Virus record (IMG/VR): IMGVR_UViG_3300032240_000117
Span: 1-20,000 of that record
Direction: 5' to 3' (one strand)
DNA: 20,000 nucleotides
DNA from: a virus
Of this stretch, positions 6,789-14,764 are shown piece by piece. The notes below the pieces were generated by a model. The model worked only from the letters and a program-made list of their open reading frames with translations. It made no database searches and was not told where the DNA came from. A program made the translations under genes and the position numbers. The first letter of the stretch is position 1. Each line of letters starts with the position of its first letter.

Positions 6789-8756
6789 CTAAAACATAAA
6801 GAAGAAGTTGCCGTTATTAACTCTAGGCGTGTAGACAATGATGATTGCACCGGGCTGACCAACATTGCCCGGCTGCCCAGAGCCGCTAACAGGTACGCCA
6901 CCACCTGCAGCAGCGCCGCCATAAGTCAGACCAACATTACCTATAACAGTGCCACTGCCGCCCGCGCCACTACCACTACCAATACCAAATAGCTCAATAC
7001 CGGGAGAGCCAAAACCACCGCTATTGTTGCCACTATTACCCCCACCACCACCACCAACAGCGCCACCGCCACCGCCAGATGCACCACCACCAGCACCTAA
7101 TGAGTTGTTACCACCAGTACCACCAGTAGCAGAGGAAGCATTACCACCTGCGGAACCACCGCCATTACCACCGCCGCCACCGCCTGCAACGTTTGTATTA
7201 GAGAGGGCAGCAAAACCATTTCCACCCTTACCACCAACACCGTTAGGGCCACCAGCCCCGCCGCCCCCGCCACTGCCATAACCCGTGCTTGCAGCCGTAC
7301 CAAAAGCACCATTACCACCAGTGCCGCCATTAAATGTAGAACCTGTACCACCAGCACCGCCAGCAGAAGTTGGAGTAGTTGAAGCAGTCCCTCCACCCCC
7401 ACCACCAGCAGTTGATGCGCCAGAGTTCCAAGATGTAGTTCCACCAGCGCCACCATTACCACTACTAGTACCAGCAGTACCCCCAGCACCAATAGCGACA
7501 GTAATAGTCCCTGAGAGGGTTTGGTTGGTCAGTCGTGTAAATCCACCACCACCGCCACCAGCGCCACCAGCACGATTATTGCCAGATACGTAACCACCAG
7601 AACCGCCACCGCCACCGCCAAACAAATTAATTGTGTTGGATGAATTGTTCCAATCGGCTGGAACAGCCCACGAAGTAGTCCCAGTAGTAAGCACCACAAT
7701 CGCATTGTTGGCACGCTGCGTGGTGAACATTGCATAGCCTCTACTTGGTGCTGTCGTATTGATGACAGAGTTAGCACCAATGTACCAAGTATCAGATACG
7801 GGACTACCAATAGCATCGCGGATATTAAGATAATCAATACCAGTGAGGTATCCACCTCCAGCTTTAGCCAGCGTATATGGAGTTCCCGCAGTATCACTAT
7901 TAAGCGTTACTACATTTCCAGAAGTGCCTGTGATTGACCACGTTGTAACAGTAGTTGTTGTGCCAGCAGTAAAGTTAATTGTGTGTGCAACAGTCTTGGT
8001 GCTGGCAAGTTCACTGAATGTGTTTGAGCCAACAAATGTAATGCTACGGTTAGACGTACCCCCAGAACCACCAATAGTTAATTTATTGTAAGTAAGACCA
8101 CCACCACTAAAAGTTCTATTTACGTCTTGTGATAGCAGTATGTTGGCGGAACCCTTATTAAAAGTAAGGTTTGTTGTTGTTGAAATATCCCACAAACCAG
8201 CAGAGCCATTGATATCCCACAAACCAGAGCCCATAGATAAAGTTCTGGTATTTGAATTTGCTGAAGCAAATGCCCCGCCAGTTACATTATATGTTGCTGC
8301 ATCGAAAGAACCATTTGTTAAGGTTAAGGTTCTGGCGTTGTTCCATTTAAAATTACTTTGTAATGTCCAAGCTCCACCCACACCATTAAATGTAATGTTT
8401 GCGCCAGAGCTTCCAAGATTTATTCCGTTTGTATTTATTGTTTTTCCGGTAGTTGTGGCATTAAACGTGATATTTCCAGATGTTGAAAATAATGTTGCTG
8501 CAACCAAAGATATTGAACCGCTAATTGTAAAAGACCCGCCGCCGGTAAATGTAACCGTACCTGCTGATACAGTAAAATCAAGGCAAGTCAGTGCACCTGT
8601 ACAAGTAACCGTATAGGTTCCGGCTTGGTCAAAAATTACAGAATCAGCTGCGGTTGGCACAGACGCACCGCCACCGCCGCCAGAAGAGGTAGACCAGTTA
8701 GTAGTTGTTGTGGTATCCCACGTTCCAGTACCACCAACCCAATAGCGGTTAGCCAT
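6789..8756 (-). CDS. Glycine-rich tail fibre / adhesin, 655 aa
   Basis: It opens MANRYWVGGTGTWDTTTTTN, a fibre N-terminus I recognise from environmental phages. Residues 50-340 show regular alternating hydrophobic and polar strands (SFTISGSISL, NITFNATTTG), compatible with a stacked beta or beta-helix shaft. A linker around 345-378 (AIVVLTTGTTSWAVPADW) leads into about 260 residues of glycine runs, as in the glycine-rich domain family (Gly_rich_2) and reminiscent of polyglycine-helix adhesin tips of T2-like gp38. The protein ends in an aromatic-rich tail, NNGNFFFMF. The start overlaps the upstream stop as TAATG. Receptor binding is inferred from the architecture. Confidence 0.8.
   Translation of the reverse strand: MANRYWVGGTGTWDTTTTTNWSTSSGGGGGASVPTAADSVIFDQAGTYTVTCTGALTCLDFTVSAGTVTFTGGGSFTISGSISLVAATLFSTSGNITFNATTTGKTINTNGINLGSSGANITFNGVGGAWTLQSNFKWNNARTLTLTNGSFDAATYNVTGGAFASANSNTRTLSMGSGLWDINGSAGLWDISTTTNLTFNKGSANILLSQDVNRTFSGGGLTYNKLTIGGSGGTSNRSITFVGSNTFSELASTKTVAHTINFTAGTTTTVTTWSITGTSGNVVTLNSDTAGTPYTLAKAGGGYLTGIDYLNIRDAIGSPVSDTWYIGANSVINTTAPSRGYAMFTTQRANNAIVVLTTGTTSWAVPADWNNSSNTINLFGGGGGGSGGYVSGNNRAGGAGGGGGGFTRLTNQTLSGTITVAIGAGGTAGTSSGNGGAGGTTSWNSGASTAGGGGGGTASTTPTSAGGAGGTGSTFNGGTGGNGAFGTAASTGYGSGGGGGAGGPNGVGGKGGNGFAALSNTNVAGGGGGGNGGGSAGGNASSATGGTGGNNSLGAGGGASGGGGGAVGGGGGGNSGNNSGGFGSPGIELFGIGSGSGAGGSGTVIGNVGLTYGGAAAGGGVPVSGSGQPGNVGQPGAIIIVYTPRVNNGNFFFMF
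6837..7619 (-). repeat. Polyglycine-rich region of the adhesin
   Basis: Residues about 380-640 of the 655-residue fibre are dominated by glycine runs (GGGGGSGG, AGGGGGGF, GGGGAGG) interrupted by Asn, Ser, Thr and Ala turns. The plus strand of this stretch reads as a run of CCACCA/CCGCCA codons, which produces artificial proline-rich frames. Confidence 0.85.
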
Positions 8757-8950
8757 TACGCCCCCGGATTAGCCATGTGTTCACGCCATTTGGAGTATTG
8801 CTCTTGTTGGCGCTGCTCAATAACTTCTGGAGTCAATGCGTCCCACTCTTCTTGGGTCATTTCCCAAGTATCCATGTAGACGTAAATATCATCTCGGACA
8901 GTCCACGCAAAACGAACCAACGGCTGCGGATTAGAATTGATGAGTTCCAT
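8756..8950 (-). CDS. Small protein, 64 aa, fibre-assembly chaperone candidate
   Basis: An acidic, Trp/Glu/Gln-rich protein without a membrane segment. It begins MELINSNPQPLVRFAWTVRD and continues with a helix (EMTQEEWDALTPEVIEQRQQ). The ATG at 8950 is chosen because GAGGA lies five bases upstream; an upstream alternative at 8983 would overlap the fibre gene by 25 bases. It is flanked on both sides by fibre genes and its stop overlaps the start of the glycine-rich fibre. Small proteins of this size next to fibres are often chaperones or trimerization helpers. That role is inference; I do not recognise the family. Confidence 0.65.
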   Translation of the reverse strand: MELINSNPQPLVRFAWTVRDDIYVYMDTWEMTQEEWDALTPEVIEQRQQEQYSKWREHMANPGA

Positions 8951-8958
8951 ATTTATCC

Positions 8959-10122
8959 TCAAGCAGAAGCAACGCAGCGCCACCTGCTAGTGGCGGAGTT
9001 GTACATAAATCCAACAGTCAACGGCAGAGTAGTAGAACCATTTGACGTTGTTGGCACGGTGACATTGCTGTTTTCTGTGTTAACCCAAGAGATAGTTTGG
9101 GACGCTGCGCTAAAGTCATAGATCCGCACAATTGACATTTGGCCATCTACAGCACTTGCTGTGGCCAGCGTAATGGTCATCGTCGCGGCTGAACTGTTTG
9201 TAAAGTTGTTCAGTCGGTAAGTGATTGGAACCGTGCCAGCGTTCGACGTTACCGTGACCGTATTGACGGTGTAGTTCACTTGCGAGAATGTGTTGGTTGC
9301 CGTGAACGTCTGGGCCACACCAAGTCCAGCAATAGTCTGGCTAGTAGACGGGAAGGTCATCACCGTTGAATCGGTGCCAGACAGTGTGATGGTGTTGTTG
9401 ACAGTCAGCGTCTTGCCGTCAGCAATCGTCAGCGTCGATCCAGTTGCCGGGGCAGTCAGAGCCACCTTGTTGATGCTAGTGGCAGATGCAACACCAAGGG
9501 TTGGGGTCGTCAGGGACGGGGATGTAGCAAGAACAATCCCGCCCGAGCCAGTGACGTTTTGGCCCAGAGCGGAAACAACACCAGTGCCGGTGGTGGTCGA
9601 GGTGATTGCTGTTGCAGAGCCACCACCAAGAAGAACGGCACTTGCTGCCAACACGCCCGATTGAGTTACCAGACCGCCAGAGGTGTTGACGTTGTTACCA
9701 ATTGCCGTCACCACGCCAGTACCAGTAGTGGTTGTTGCGGGGGCTGCTCCGGCTCCGCCGCCCAGAACTATTGCGTTCGCGGCTAGTGCAGCAGACGATG
9801 CCCAAGCCGATGCGCTAGAGAAGTAGGGAATGCCACCAGAGGTGCCGGCAACAGTAAGAGCCAATGTTCCGCTGGTAGTAATAGGCGACCCAGCAACCGA
9901 AATGATGCCGCCGGTGAATGTTTGAGCCACCGACGACACCGTGCCTGTAGCACCCGCTTTTGTGGCAATTATCTGCACAACACCGCTGTTGTCCTTATAG
10001 AACATCTTGCCATCAGTAATGTTGATGGCCAGCTCTCCATTAGCCAAATTGGCAGCCAGAGGCACATTGGTCGTTGTTGACGAGTAATAAAGCTGGATTG
10101 GTGTATAGCCAGTTTGTGCCAT
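8959..10122 (-). CDS. Tail fibre protein, 387 aa
   Basis: It starts MAQTGYTPIQLYYSSTTTNV and continues with LANGELAINITDGKMFYKD, the standard phage-fibre N-terminal pattern that anchors fibres to the tail. The middle has two loosely repeated stretches (TTTTGTGVVTAIGNNVNTSG and TSTTTGTGVVSALGQNVTGS). The C-terminal end LPLTVGFMYNSATSRWRCVA is a common closing module. The annotated start is the ATG at 10122 and not the upstream one at 10176, because AGGAGG precedes it at nine bases and it overlaps the previous stop as TAATG. It has no signal peptide or TM segment. Confidence 0.82.
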   Translation of the reverse strand: MAQTGYTPIQLYYSSTTTNVPLAANLANGELAINITDGKMFYKDNSGVVQIIATKAGATGTVSSVAQTFTGGIISVAGSPITTSGTLALTVAGTSGGIPYFSSASAWASSAALAANAIVLGGGAGAAPATTTTGTGVVTAIGNNVNTSGGLVTQSGVLAASAVLLGGGSATAITSTTTGTGVVSALGQNVTGSGGIVLATSPSLTTPTLGVASATSINKVALTAPATGSTLTIADGKTLTVNNTITLSGTDSTVMTFPSTSQTIAGLGVAQTFTATNTFSQVNYTVNTVTVTSNAGTVPITYRLNNFTNSSAATMTITLATASAVDGQMSIVRIYDFSAASQTISWVNTENSNVTVPTTSNGSTTLPLTVGFMYNSATSRWRCVASA

Positions 10123-12953
10123 TAGAATGTGCCTCCTGAGACGCCGCCGGTGATGGCCCCAGTTGATGGGTTGCAAGTTATTGAAGAGTTTACCAACTGC
10201 GGAAGGTTTCCAGTAGTGGCACTAACAAACGTCAGATAATTTGCGGCGTTTGCAGAGTTACTGGTTACAGCAGTATTAGTTGCATTTGTTGCACTGGTTG
10301 CAGATCCAACACTAAGCGTTGATTGAGCCACATATTGAGGGGCAGAGGCCCCTGCAGTGAGCACATAATTGGTGGTGCCCAATGAAAGGCTTGTGGTGGT
10401 GCTGGCTGCGCTCTGATACAGAAGTGAGCCCGTGGTACCACCAGAGACGTTTGTGGCCGTTGTGGCGGTTGTAGCGGAGCCGACTGAGAGAGACGATTGG
10501 TTTGCCCACGTCGGAGAGCCAGTCCCACCGGATAAAAGAACCTGACTCGACGTTCCGGCAGAAGAAAAAGCAAAAGCGGTACCAGTACCATATGCCACAG
10601 CCCCAGCAGTTGCAGTTGCCGTACTATTGGTGCCGCCGTTAGCAATCGGCAGAGTCCCAGAGACTCCCGCGGTCAAACTAATCTGACTCCACGCAGCAGT
10701 AGTGCCATCGCTTGTAAGAGCGTAGTTAGCAGTACCAATAGCCAGACGGCTGTTGGTTGACGCACCACGAACAATCAGATCGCCCTGTGTGGTCGTCGGG
10801 GCTAGTGCATCAAATGCTGCCGCCGCGGTTGTCTGCCCTGTACCGCCTCTAGCAATTGACAACTGACCACTGGTGACTTGACTGGCTGCAATCGCAATTG
10901 ATGTGTTGGATGCAGAAGTAATCTGACCCTGCGCATTGACTGCAATGGTGGGCACGCTTGAGGCGGTGCCATACGTTGACGCAGATACTCCAGTGGTGGC
11001 GATGTTGAAGGTGTACGCTGGGGATTCATTAAGTCCAGTGCCTGCCGTATAAACCAGCGGGGCAGCAAACTGGGCAAACACAATCGCTGTTGTTCCAACC
11101 GTAATAGGCAGAGGCGTCTGCTGAACCCACGAGGTGTTGGCGTTTGCCGTCCCAGACAGGACCAGCATCAAGTCACCAGCATCAATCTCGTTGAAGCCAA
11201 TTCCAGACGTATCGTAATCAGTGGCTCTAGTCAGCTGCCAAGCAGCAGCACCAGATCCAACCGCGGTAACGGTGTAAACGCCGTTATATGCGGCATTAGA
11301 TTCGTTTTTGACCAGCACGCGCAGGCCAATGTCACCCGGCGACACAAAAGTGTGCCCGTCAATCGTCAGCGTTGAGAACGGGGCGGTTTTGGTTAGCGTA
11401 GCGCCAACACCAGAAGATCCATTGTTGTATGTAACAGAGCCCAAATCGGCTGTGGTAGCGTAGTTACAAGCCGCGTGAAAGTTAACGCCAGAGGCGATAG
11501 AGTCCGCATAAGTCTTGTTAACAATGTCGTCTCCACCAGACGGTGCAGTTGTGATTGTTCCGGTGGTCATTGTCACCGAAGTGAACGTGCCTGCAGCTGG
11601 AGTAGAAGCACCAATGGTGGCGTTGTTGATAGAACCACCAGACACCGCTGGGGTGTTGATGGTTGGGCTAGTCAGCGTCTTGTTGGTCAGCGTTTGGCTG
11701 CCAGTCAACGTAGCCACGGTGCTATCAATAGCAATCGTTACCGGGGAAGATCCGTTGTAGGATGTGCCGGTCAACCCAGTGCCAATGGTCAATGAATTGG
11801 TAGCAGTTGCCGTGACAGTAGTTGAACCCCCAAGACTCACCGCTGAGCCATTGATGGTCACCGAGCTATTAGTAAGGGCTGAGTTTGGCAAACCAGTTAT
11901 GGTGTTGTTGGCGCCACTGATGGTCTTGTTAGTCAACGTCTGAGACCCAGACAGAGTTACGACGGTGCTATCAATCGCAATGCTTATAGGCGCAGAGCCG
12001 TCGTAAGACCCACCAGTTAGCCCGGTGCTAATGGTCAACGGATACCCAACACCCGCCGTGATAGTCGTTGATCCACCCAAACTGACTGTTGAGCCATTGA
12101 TGGTCACAGAACTATTGACCAAGGCCGCATTGGGTATGTTTGATAGAGAGTTTGATGCCGCAGAGATGGTCTTGTTGGTCAGTGTCTGCACATTAGACAG
12201 CGTGACCACAACCCCGGTATCAATTGAGATAGTCCCAGTGGACGTAATAGGTCCGCCAGACAGACCAGTGCCTGTATCAATTCGAGTGACTGAGCCTGCG
12301 CCAGCAGTTCCGCTGGATGCAGAAGTGATTCGACCCTGCGCATCAACCGTGATGTTTGCTAGCGTGTAGGCGCCCGGCGTCACAGCAGTGTTGGTTAGCG
12401 CAATCTGCGGGCTTCCAAAGATTCCGTTGCCGTTTGTGACCTGAATCTGTCCGCTGGTACCCAAAATTGACCGCGGAGTAAGCACTCCGGGGCCCGTAAC
12501 GGTCAAAAGACCCGTCCCAGACACCCCAGCAAGCGACAAGACGAGGCCATCAAGGGCCAAAGTTGGGTTGCCAGAGACGCCACTACCATTAGTAACGGTT
12601 AAACCAGCACCAGACACCGCAATAGAGCGCGAAGTGACGGTGCCAAGGGCGGTTTTGACTATCAAACCGTTGCCAGCGCCCTCCAAACTGCCCGATGCGC
12701 CGCTAAGTTGCATCCGCAGATAGGACTGAGAGCCGCCATCGGTAAGGCTTAGGCCGGTCCCGGTGGACATGTAACGGCTGTTGTTCAGCGTAGGCTCATT
12801 GAACACCGTCACAAACGACTGGGTTTGGATGGGAGAGCCAGCTAAAGCCGCGGTCGTTGTCTGGACCGTCTGCCCATTCTGTACAATGGGGACAGATTCG
12901 GTGCCTTGAATCGGACCAGCTTGCGGGAGTTGAGTAATGGTTACGTTTGGCAT
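10122..12953 (-). CDS. Large tail fibre protein, 943 aa
   Basis: It starts MPNVTITQLPQAGPIQGTES, a typical fibre attachment region. It then carries 82-residue repeats (about 224-433), a conserved module near residues 480-610 (VNKTYADSIASGVNFHAAC, DIGLRVLVKNES, GVYTVT, WQLTRATDYDTSG) and then LSIARGGTGQTTAAAAFDAL and TTQGDLIVRG modules. All of these are common parts of long fibres in uncultured podoviruses. It ends GAITGGVSGGTF. The ATG at 12953, one base after the upstream stop, is chosen; an upstream ATG at 13064 would add 37 basic residues that lie inside the zinc-ribbon gene and do not look like a fibre. No catalytic motif was seen. Confidence 0.85.
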   Translation of the reverse strand: MPNVTITQLPQAGPIQGTESVPIVQNGQTVQTTTAALAGSPIQTQSFVTVFNEPTLNNSRYMSTGTGLSLTDGGSQSYLRMQLSGASGSLEGAGNGLIVKTALGTVTSRSIAVSGAGLTVTNGSGVSGNPTLALDGLVLSLAGVSGTGLLTVTGPGVLTPRSILGTSGQIQVTNGNGIFGSPQIALTNTAVTPGAYTLANITVDAQGRITSASSGTAGAGSVTRIDTGTGLSGGPITSTGTISIDTGVVVTLSNVQTLTNKTISAASNSLSNIPNAALVNSSVTINGSTVSLGGSTTITAGVGYPLTISTGLTGGSYDGSAPISIAIDSTVVTLSGSQTLTNKTISGANNTITGLPNSALTNSSVTINGSAVSLGGSTTVTATATNSLTIGTGLTGTSYNGSSPVTIAIDSTVATLTGSQTLTNKTLTSPTINTPAVSGGSINNATIGASTPAAGTFTSVTMTTGTITTAPSGGDDIVNKTYADSIASGVNFHAACNYATTADLGSVTYNNGSSGVGATLTKTAPFSTLTIDGHTFVSPGDIGLRVLVKNESNAAYNGVYTVTAVGSGAAAWQLTRATDYDTSGIGFNEIDAGDLMLVLSGTANANTSWVQQTPLPITVGTTAIVFAQFAAPLVYTAGTGLNESPAYTFNIATTGVSASTYGTASSVPTIAVNAQGQITSASNTSIAIAASQVTSGQLSIARGGTGQTTAAAAFDALAPTTTQGDLIVRGASTNSRLAIGTANYALTSDGTTAAWSQISLTAGVSGTLPIANGGTNSTATATAGAVAYGTGTAFAFSSAGTSSQVLLSGGTGSPTWANQSSLSVGSATTATTATNVSGGTTGSLLYQSAASTTTSLSLGTTNYVLTAGASAPQYVAQSTLSVGSATSATNATNTAVTSNSANAANYLTFVSATTGNLPQLVNSSITCNPSTGAITGGVSGGTF
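10132..10137 (-). promoter_or_regulatory. Ribosome binding site for the 387-aa fibre
   Basis: AGGAGG on the minus strand, nine bases before the ATG at 10122. It lies in the 3' end of the preceding fibre gene and fixes the start at 10122, excluding an in-frame upstream ATG at 10176. Confidence 0.75.
11649..12284 (-). repeat. 82-residue (246 bp) tandem repeats in the large fibre
   Basis: Three units (12039-12284, 11793-12038 and a partial one at about 11649-11792) share the cores TGLTG, IAIDSTVVTLSGSQTLTNKT and SSVTINGSAVSLGGSTT. The first unit is the most diverged (VVVTLSNVQTLTNKTI). The third stops after LTNKTLTSPTINTPAV. They look like repeated shaft segments that set fibre length. Confidence 0.85.
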
Positions 12954-12954
12954 G

Positions 12955-13305
12955 TCAGGGCTGTGGTTGGATGTTGATGCCGTCGAGGTTGCCGTCGTTT
13001 TCCGGCGTATTCGTGTTCTGTTCAGGCGACAAAACAGCCCCGCCATATGTACCTTGGGCTGCAAGACCGTTCGGATCTACTGCAACACTAAGGTCAGGCC
13101 GCGGGAACCGAATCGTAATCCGTTCAGTTTTTCTTGCCGGAAGCCGATACGGGTCAAACTGGTCGGCACAACCTTGGTTGCAGACCTGCAGGCCGGGGAA
13201 ATTTGGATCTGAGCGCATCTCGGCGTGCGGGCGCTTCATCTTGCACCGATCGCATACCGCGATTGCTATGTCTGAGTAACCGCGGGTGTCCAAGAACTTG
13301 GGCAT
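12955..13305 (-). CDS. Small zinc-ribbon protein, 116 aa
   Basis: Two cysteine pairs, C18-x2-C21 (VCDRC) and C42-x3-C46 (VCNQGC), form a probable zinc ribbon. They are followed by FDPYRLPARKTERITIRFPR and a Pro/Asn/Gly-rich tail. Similar proteins with the CDRC-KRPH-EMRSDPNFPGL-VC pattern occur next to adaptor genes in environmental phages, with no known function. The start at 13305 has GAGGTGAT upstream and lies four bases after the adaptor stop. It might stabilise the connector or bind nucleic acid, but this is speculation. Confidence 0.8.
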   Translation of the reverse strand: MPKFLDTRGYSDIAIAVCDRCKMKRPHAEMRSDPNFPGLQVCNQGCADQFDPYRLPARKTERITIRFPRPDLSVAVDPNGLAAQGTYGGAVLSPEQNTNTPENDGNLDGINIQPQP

Positions 13306-13308
13306 GGA

Positions 13309-14379
13309 TCACCTCGAGTAGACGCTGATATTCGGTGCGAAGTAAATAGGCGACTTGTCCCGCTCTTCCTGCTCGGCCATGTTCAGATACTTCTCGGCCT
13401 GAGCCTCAAGATACTGCGTGCGTCCAATATCAACACCCGGCAGCTCTAGGCTCATCTGGTGAGCCAGCATGCTGACCACCGCCAGATACCACCGCTGCGG
13501 GATTTCCAGCTCACCGTACAGGTCGCCCACGTCCATGATTTGGCGCGAGTACCAGATGGTCATCTGGACAAACGGATCCGAAGGCACCGGCCACAGGTAA
13601 ATCTTGGGCTGGGGAATCGTGCGGTCAAACCAAAACTGGAACGGCTGGTTGGCCGTGAAGTTCTTGTTGGGCAGGTTGGTGTAGTCATCACGATTCAGGC
13701 GAGCCATCGTGATCTCAGTGCTGTTGTTACCGAAGTACAGCTCGCGGACATTCAGCGTATTACCGCCAGTCTCACGCATGCGGTAGTACTGGACAGTCTG
13801 GCCGGGCTCGATGTCATACCAGAGCCACTGGTTGTTCACCCATACCGTCTCACCCGGGGCATTCAGCGTGCTCCAAGTGACGCCATCAGTTGAGTACTCA
13901 AACACCACATTGAACGTGCCAGAGACGTTAGGCAGGACACCAATCGAGCCAATGTAGACCGCGTTGTTGGTGCCAAAGTCAACGCCGATGTAGCCATTGA
14001 TGGCGGACTGGGTACAGGCCGTGTTGATGTTGCCATCAAAGGCGTTCTGGGCGATGCCAGACGACGCCAGATAGCCTGCAGAAGTAGGCGGTGTAGGGCG
14101 GTTCATCCGGCGATACAGCGCGTTCAGCACGTCCACAGCGCCCAGCGGCAGCTCATAGACATACTGGTCAGCCTTCAGCCCGAAGACCTTCTTGTCGATT
14201 GCCCAGTACTGGATGCCAATGTTGATGAGGTTGGACATCAAGAAAAACAGCGACTCACGCGAAGCAATGAGTTGTTCCGATGTCAGCTCTTCAGCAAGCT
14301 TCCCGCAACGACGCGCACCATGGTCAATCAATGATTGAACGGTGACAACGGTTGTGCCGACTGTTCCCGAGTAAGCCAT
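13309..14379 (-). CDS. Head-tail adaptor-like protein with inserted discoidin-like domain, 356 aa
   Basis: Residues 12-95 are helical (VQSLIDHGARRCGKLAEELT, LFFLMSNLINIGIQYWAIDK). Residues 222-356 continue with ARLNRDDYTNLPNKNF, FWFDRTIPQPKIYLWPVPSD, WYSRQIMDVGDL and a long C-terminal helix pair ending AEKYLNMAEQEERDKSP. This is the plan of gp4-like tail accessory factors that attach below the portal. Residues about 98-217 interrupt it with an F5/8 type C-like (discoidin) domain. The gene starts a few bases after the DUF6321-like gene with GGTGAGGTGAG upstream. A second, shorter adaptor-like gene lies at 4249-4887, so one may form the portal ring contact and the other a lower ring, or only one may be the true adaptor. 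Confidence 0.78.
   Translation of the reverse strand: MAYSGTVGTTVVTVQSLIDHGARRCGKLAEELTSEQLIASRESLFFLMSNLINIGIQYWAIDKKVFGLKADQYVYELPLGAVDVLNALYRRMNRPTPPTSAGYLASSGIAQNAFDGNINTACTQSAINGYIGVDFGTNNAVYIGSIGVLPNVSGTFNVVFEYSTDGVTWSTLNAPGETVWVNNQWLWYDIEPGQTVQYYRMRETGGNTLNVRELYFGNNSTEITMARLNRDDYTNLPNKNFTANQPFQFWFDRTIPQPKIYLWPVPSDPFVQMTIWYSRQIMDVGDLYGELEIPQRWYLAVVSMLAHQMSLELPGVDIGRTQYLEAQAEKYLNMAEQEERDKSPIYFAPNISVYSR
13729..14088 (-). other. F5/8 type C (discoidin)-like domain inside the adaptor-like protein
   Basis: Residues about 98-217 show the landmarks of galactose/carbohydrate-binding discoidin domains: AFDGNINTACTQS near the start, IGVDFGTNNAVYIGSIGVLP, then FNVVFEYSTDGVTWSTLNAP, VQYYRMRETGG and LNVRELYFGN at the end. 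The flanking adaptor sequence reads continuously if this segment is removed. Confidence 0.75.
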
Positions 14380-14387
14380 CTCTCACC

Positions 14388-14762
14388 TCACCAGCCGGGG
14401 CAGTTCCAGCGCCGCATAGACGCTCGAGCACGACTCCCCTTGTCACTCTTCTCTGCGACCGGTCCCATGCGAGCACAGAACGAATCACGCCTCGGGCCAC
14501 CCTGTGGCTGCGGAGCCTTTAGGTTTGATCCCGTCTCACGATTGTACTTTTCCCGGCCCTTTGCCGTAAGACCAGCGCCCTTATCTGCGGGCAGCTTCTC
14601 ACCGCGGCCGATAGCCAGACTGGGGCCGCCCTTCTTCATCTTCTTATCTGCAGAGACAAACTCTTTGCCCACCGTCTGCGGAATGCCAACCTTCTTCGCA
14701 AACTTAGGGCTGTGAGCCACCGCTTCCATCAGATTGTGCTGGGCTTTGGACTTAGATGGCAT
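14388..14762 (-). CDS. Basic DUF6321-like phage protein, 124 aa
   Basis: A Lys/Arg/Gly-rich protein. It begins MPSKSKAQHNLMEAVAHSPK, has KKMKKGGPS near residue 40 and the stretch GAGLTAKGREKYNRETGSNL. SFCARMGPV and the C-terminal RARASMRRWNCPGW follow. The GLTAKGR-KYN-ATGSNLK-P pattern and SFCARM motif match the DUF6321 family as I remember it from environmental phages; function unknown. Its KKGG motif is shared with the large gene at 15568-17016, hinting at a common partner. Its start overlaps or nearly abuts the upstream stop (TGATCATG) and it has a weak ribosome site, so it is probably translationally coupled. Confidence 0.75.
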   Translation of the reverse strand: MPSKSKAQHNLMEAVAHSPKFAKKVGIPQTVGKEFVSADKKMKKGGPSLAIGRGEKLPADKGAGLTAKGREKYNRETGSNLKAPQPQGGPRRDSFCARMGPVAEKSDKGSRARASMRRWNCPGW

Positions 14763-14764
14763 GA

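Noticed and set aside
6949-7593. Plus-strand proline-rich open frames
   Set aside because: They are the complement of the glycine codons of the adhesin (GGN read as NCC), with no support of their own.
10123-10176. Upstream start for the 387-aa fibre
   Set aside because: AGGAGG sits between this ATG and the one at 10122, whose N-terminus is a recognisable fibre start.
12954-13064. Upstream start for the large fibre
   Set aside because: It would add 37 basic residues overlapping the zinc-ribbon gene; the ATG at 12953 follows that gene's stop by one base and gives a standard fibre N-terminus.
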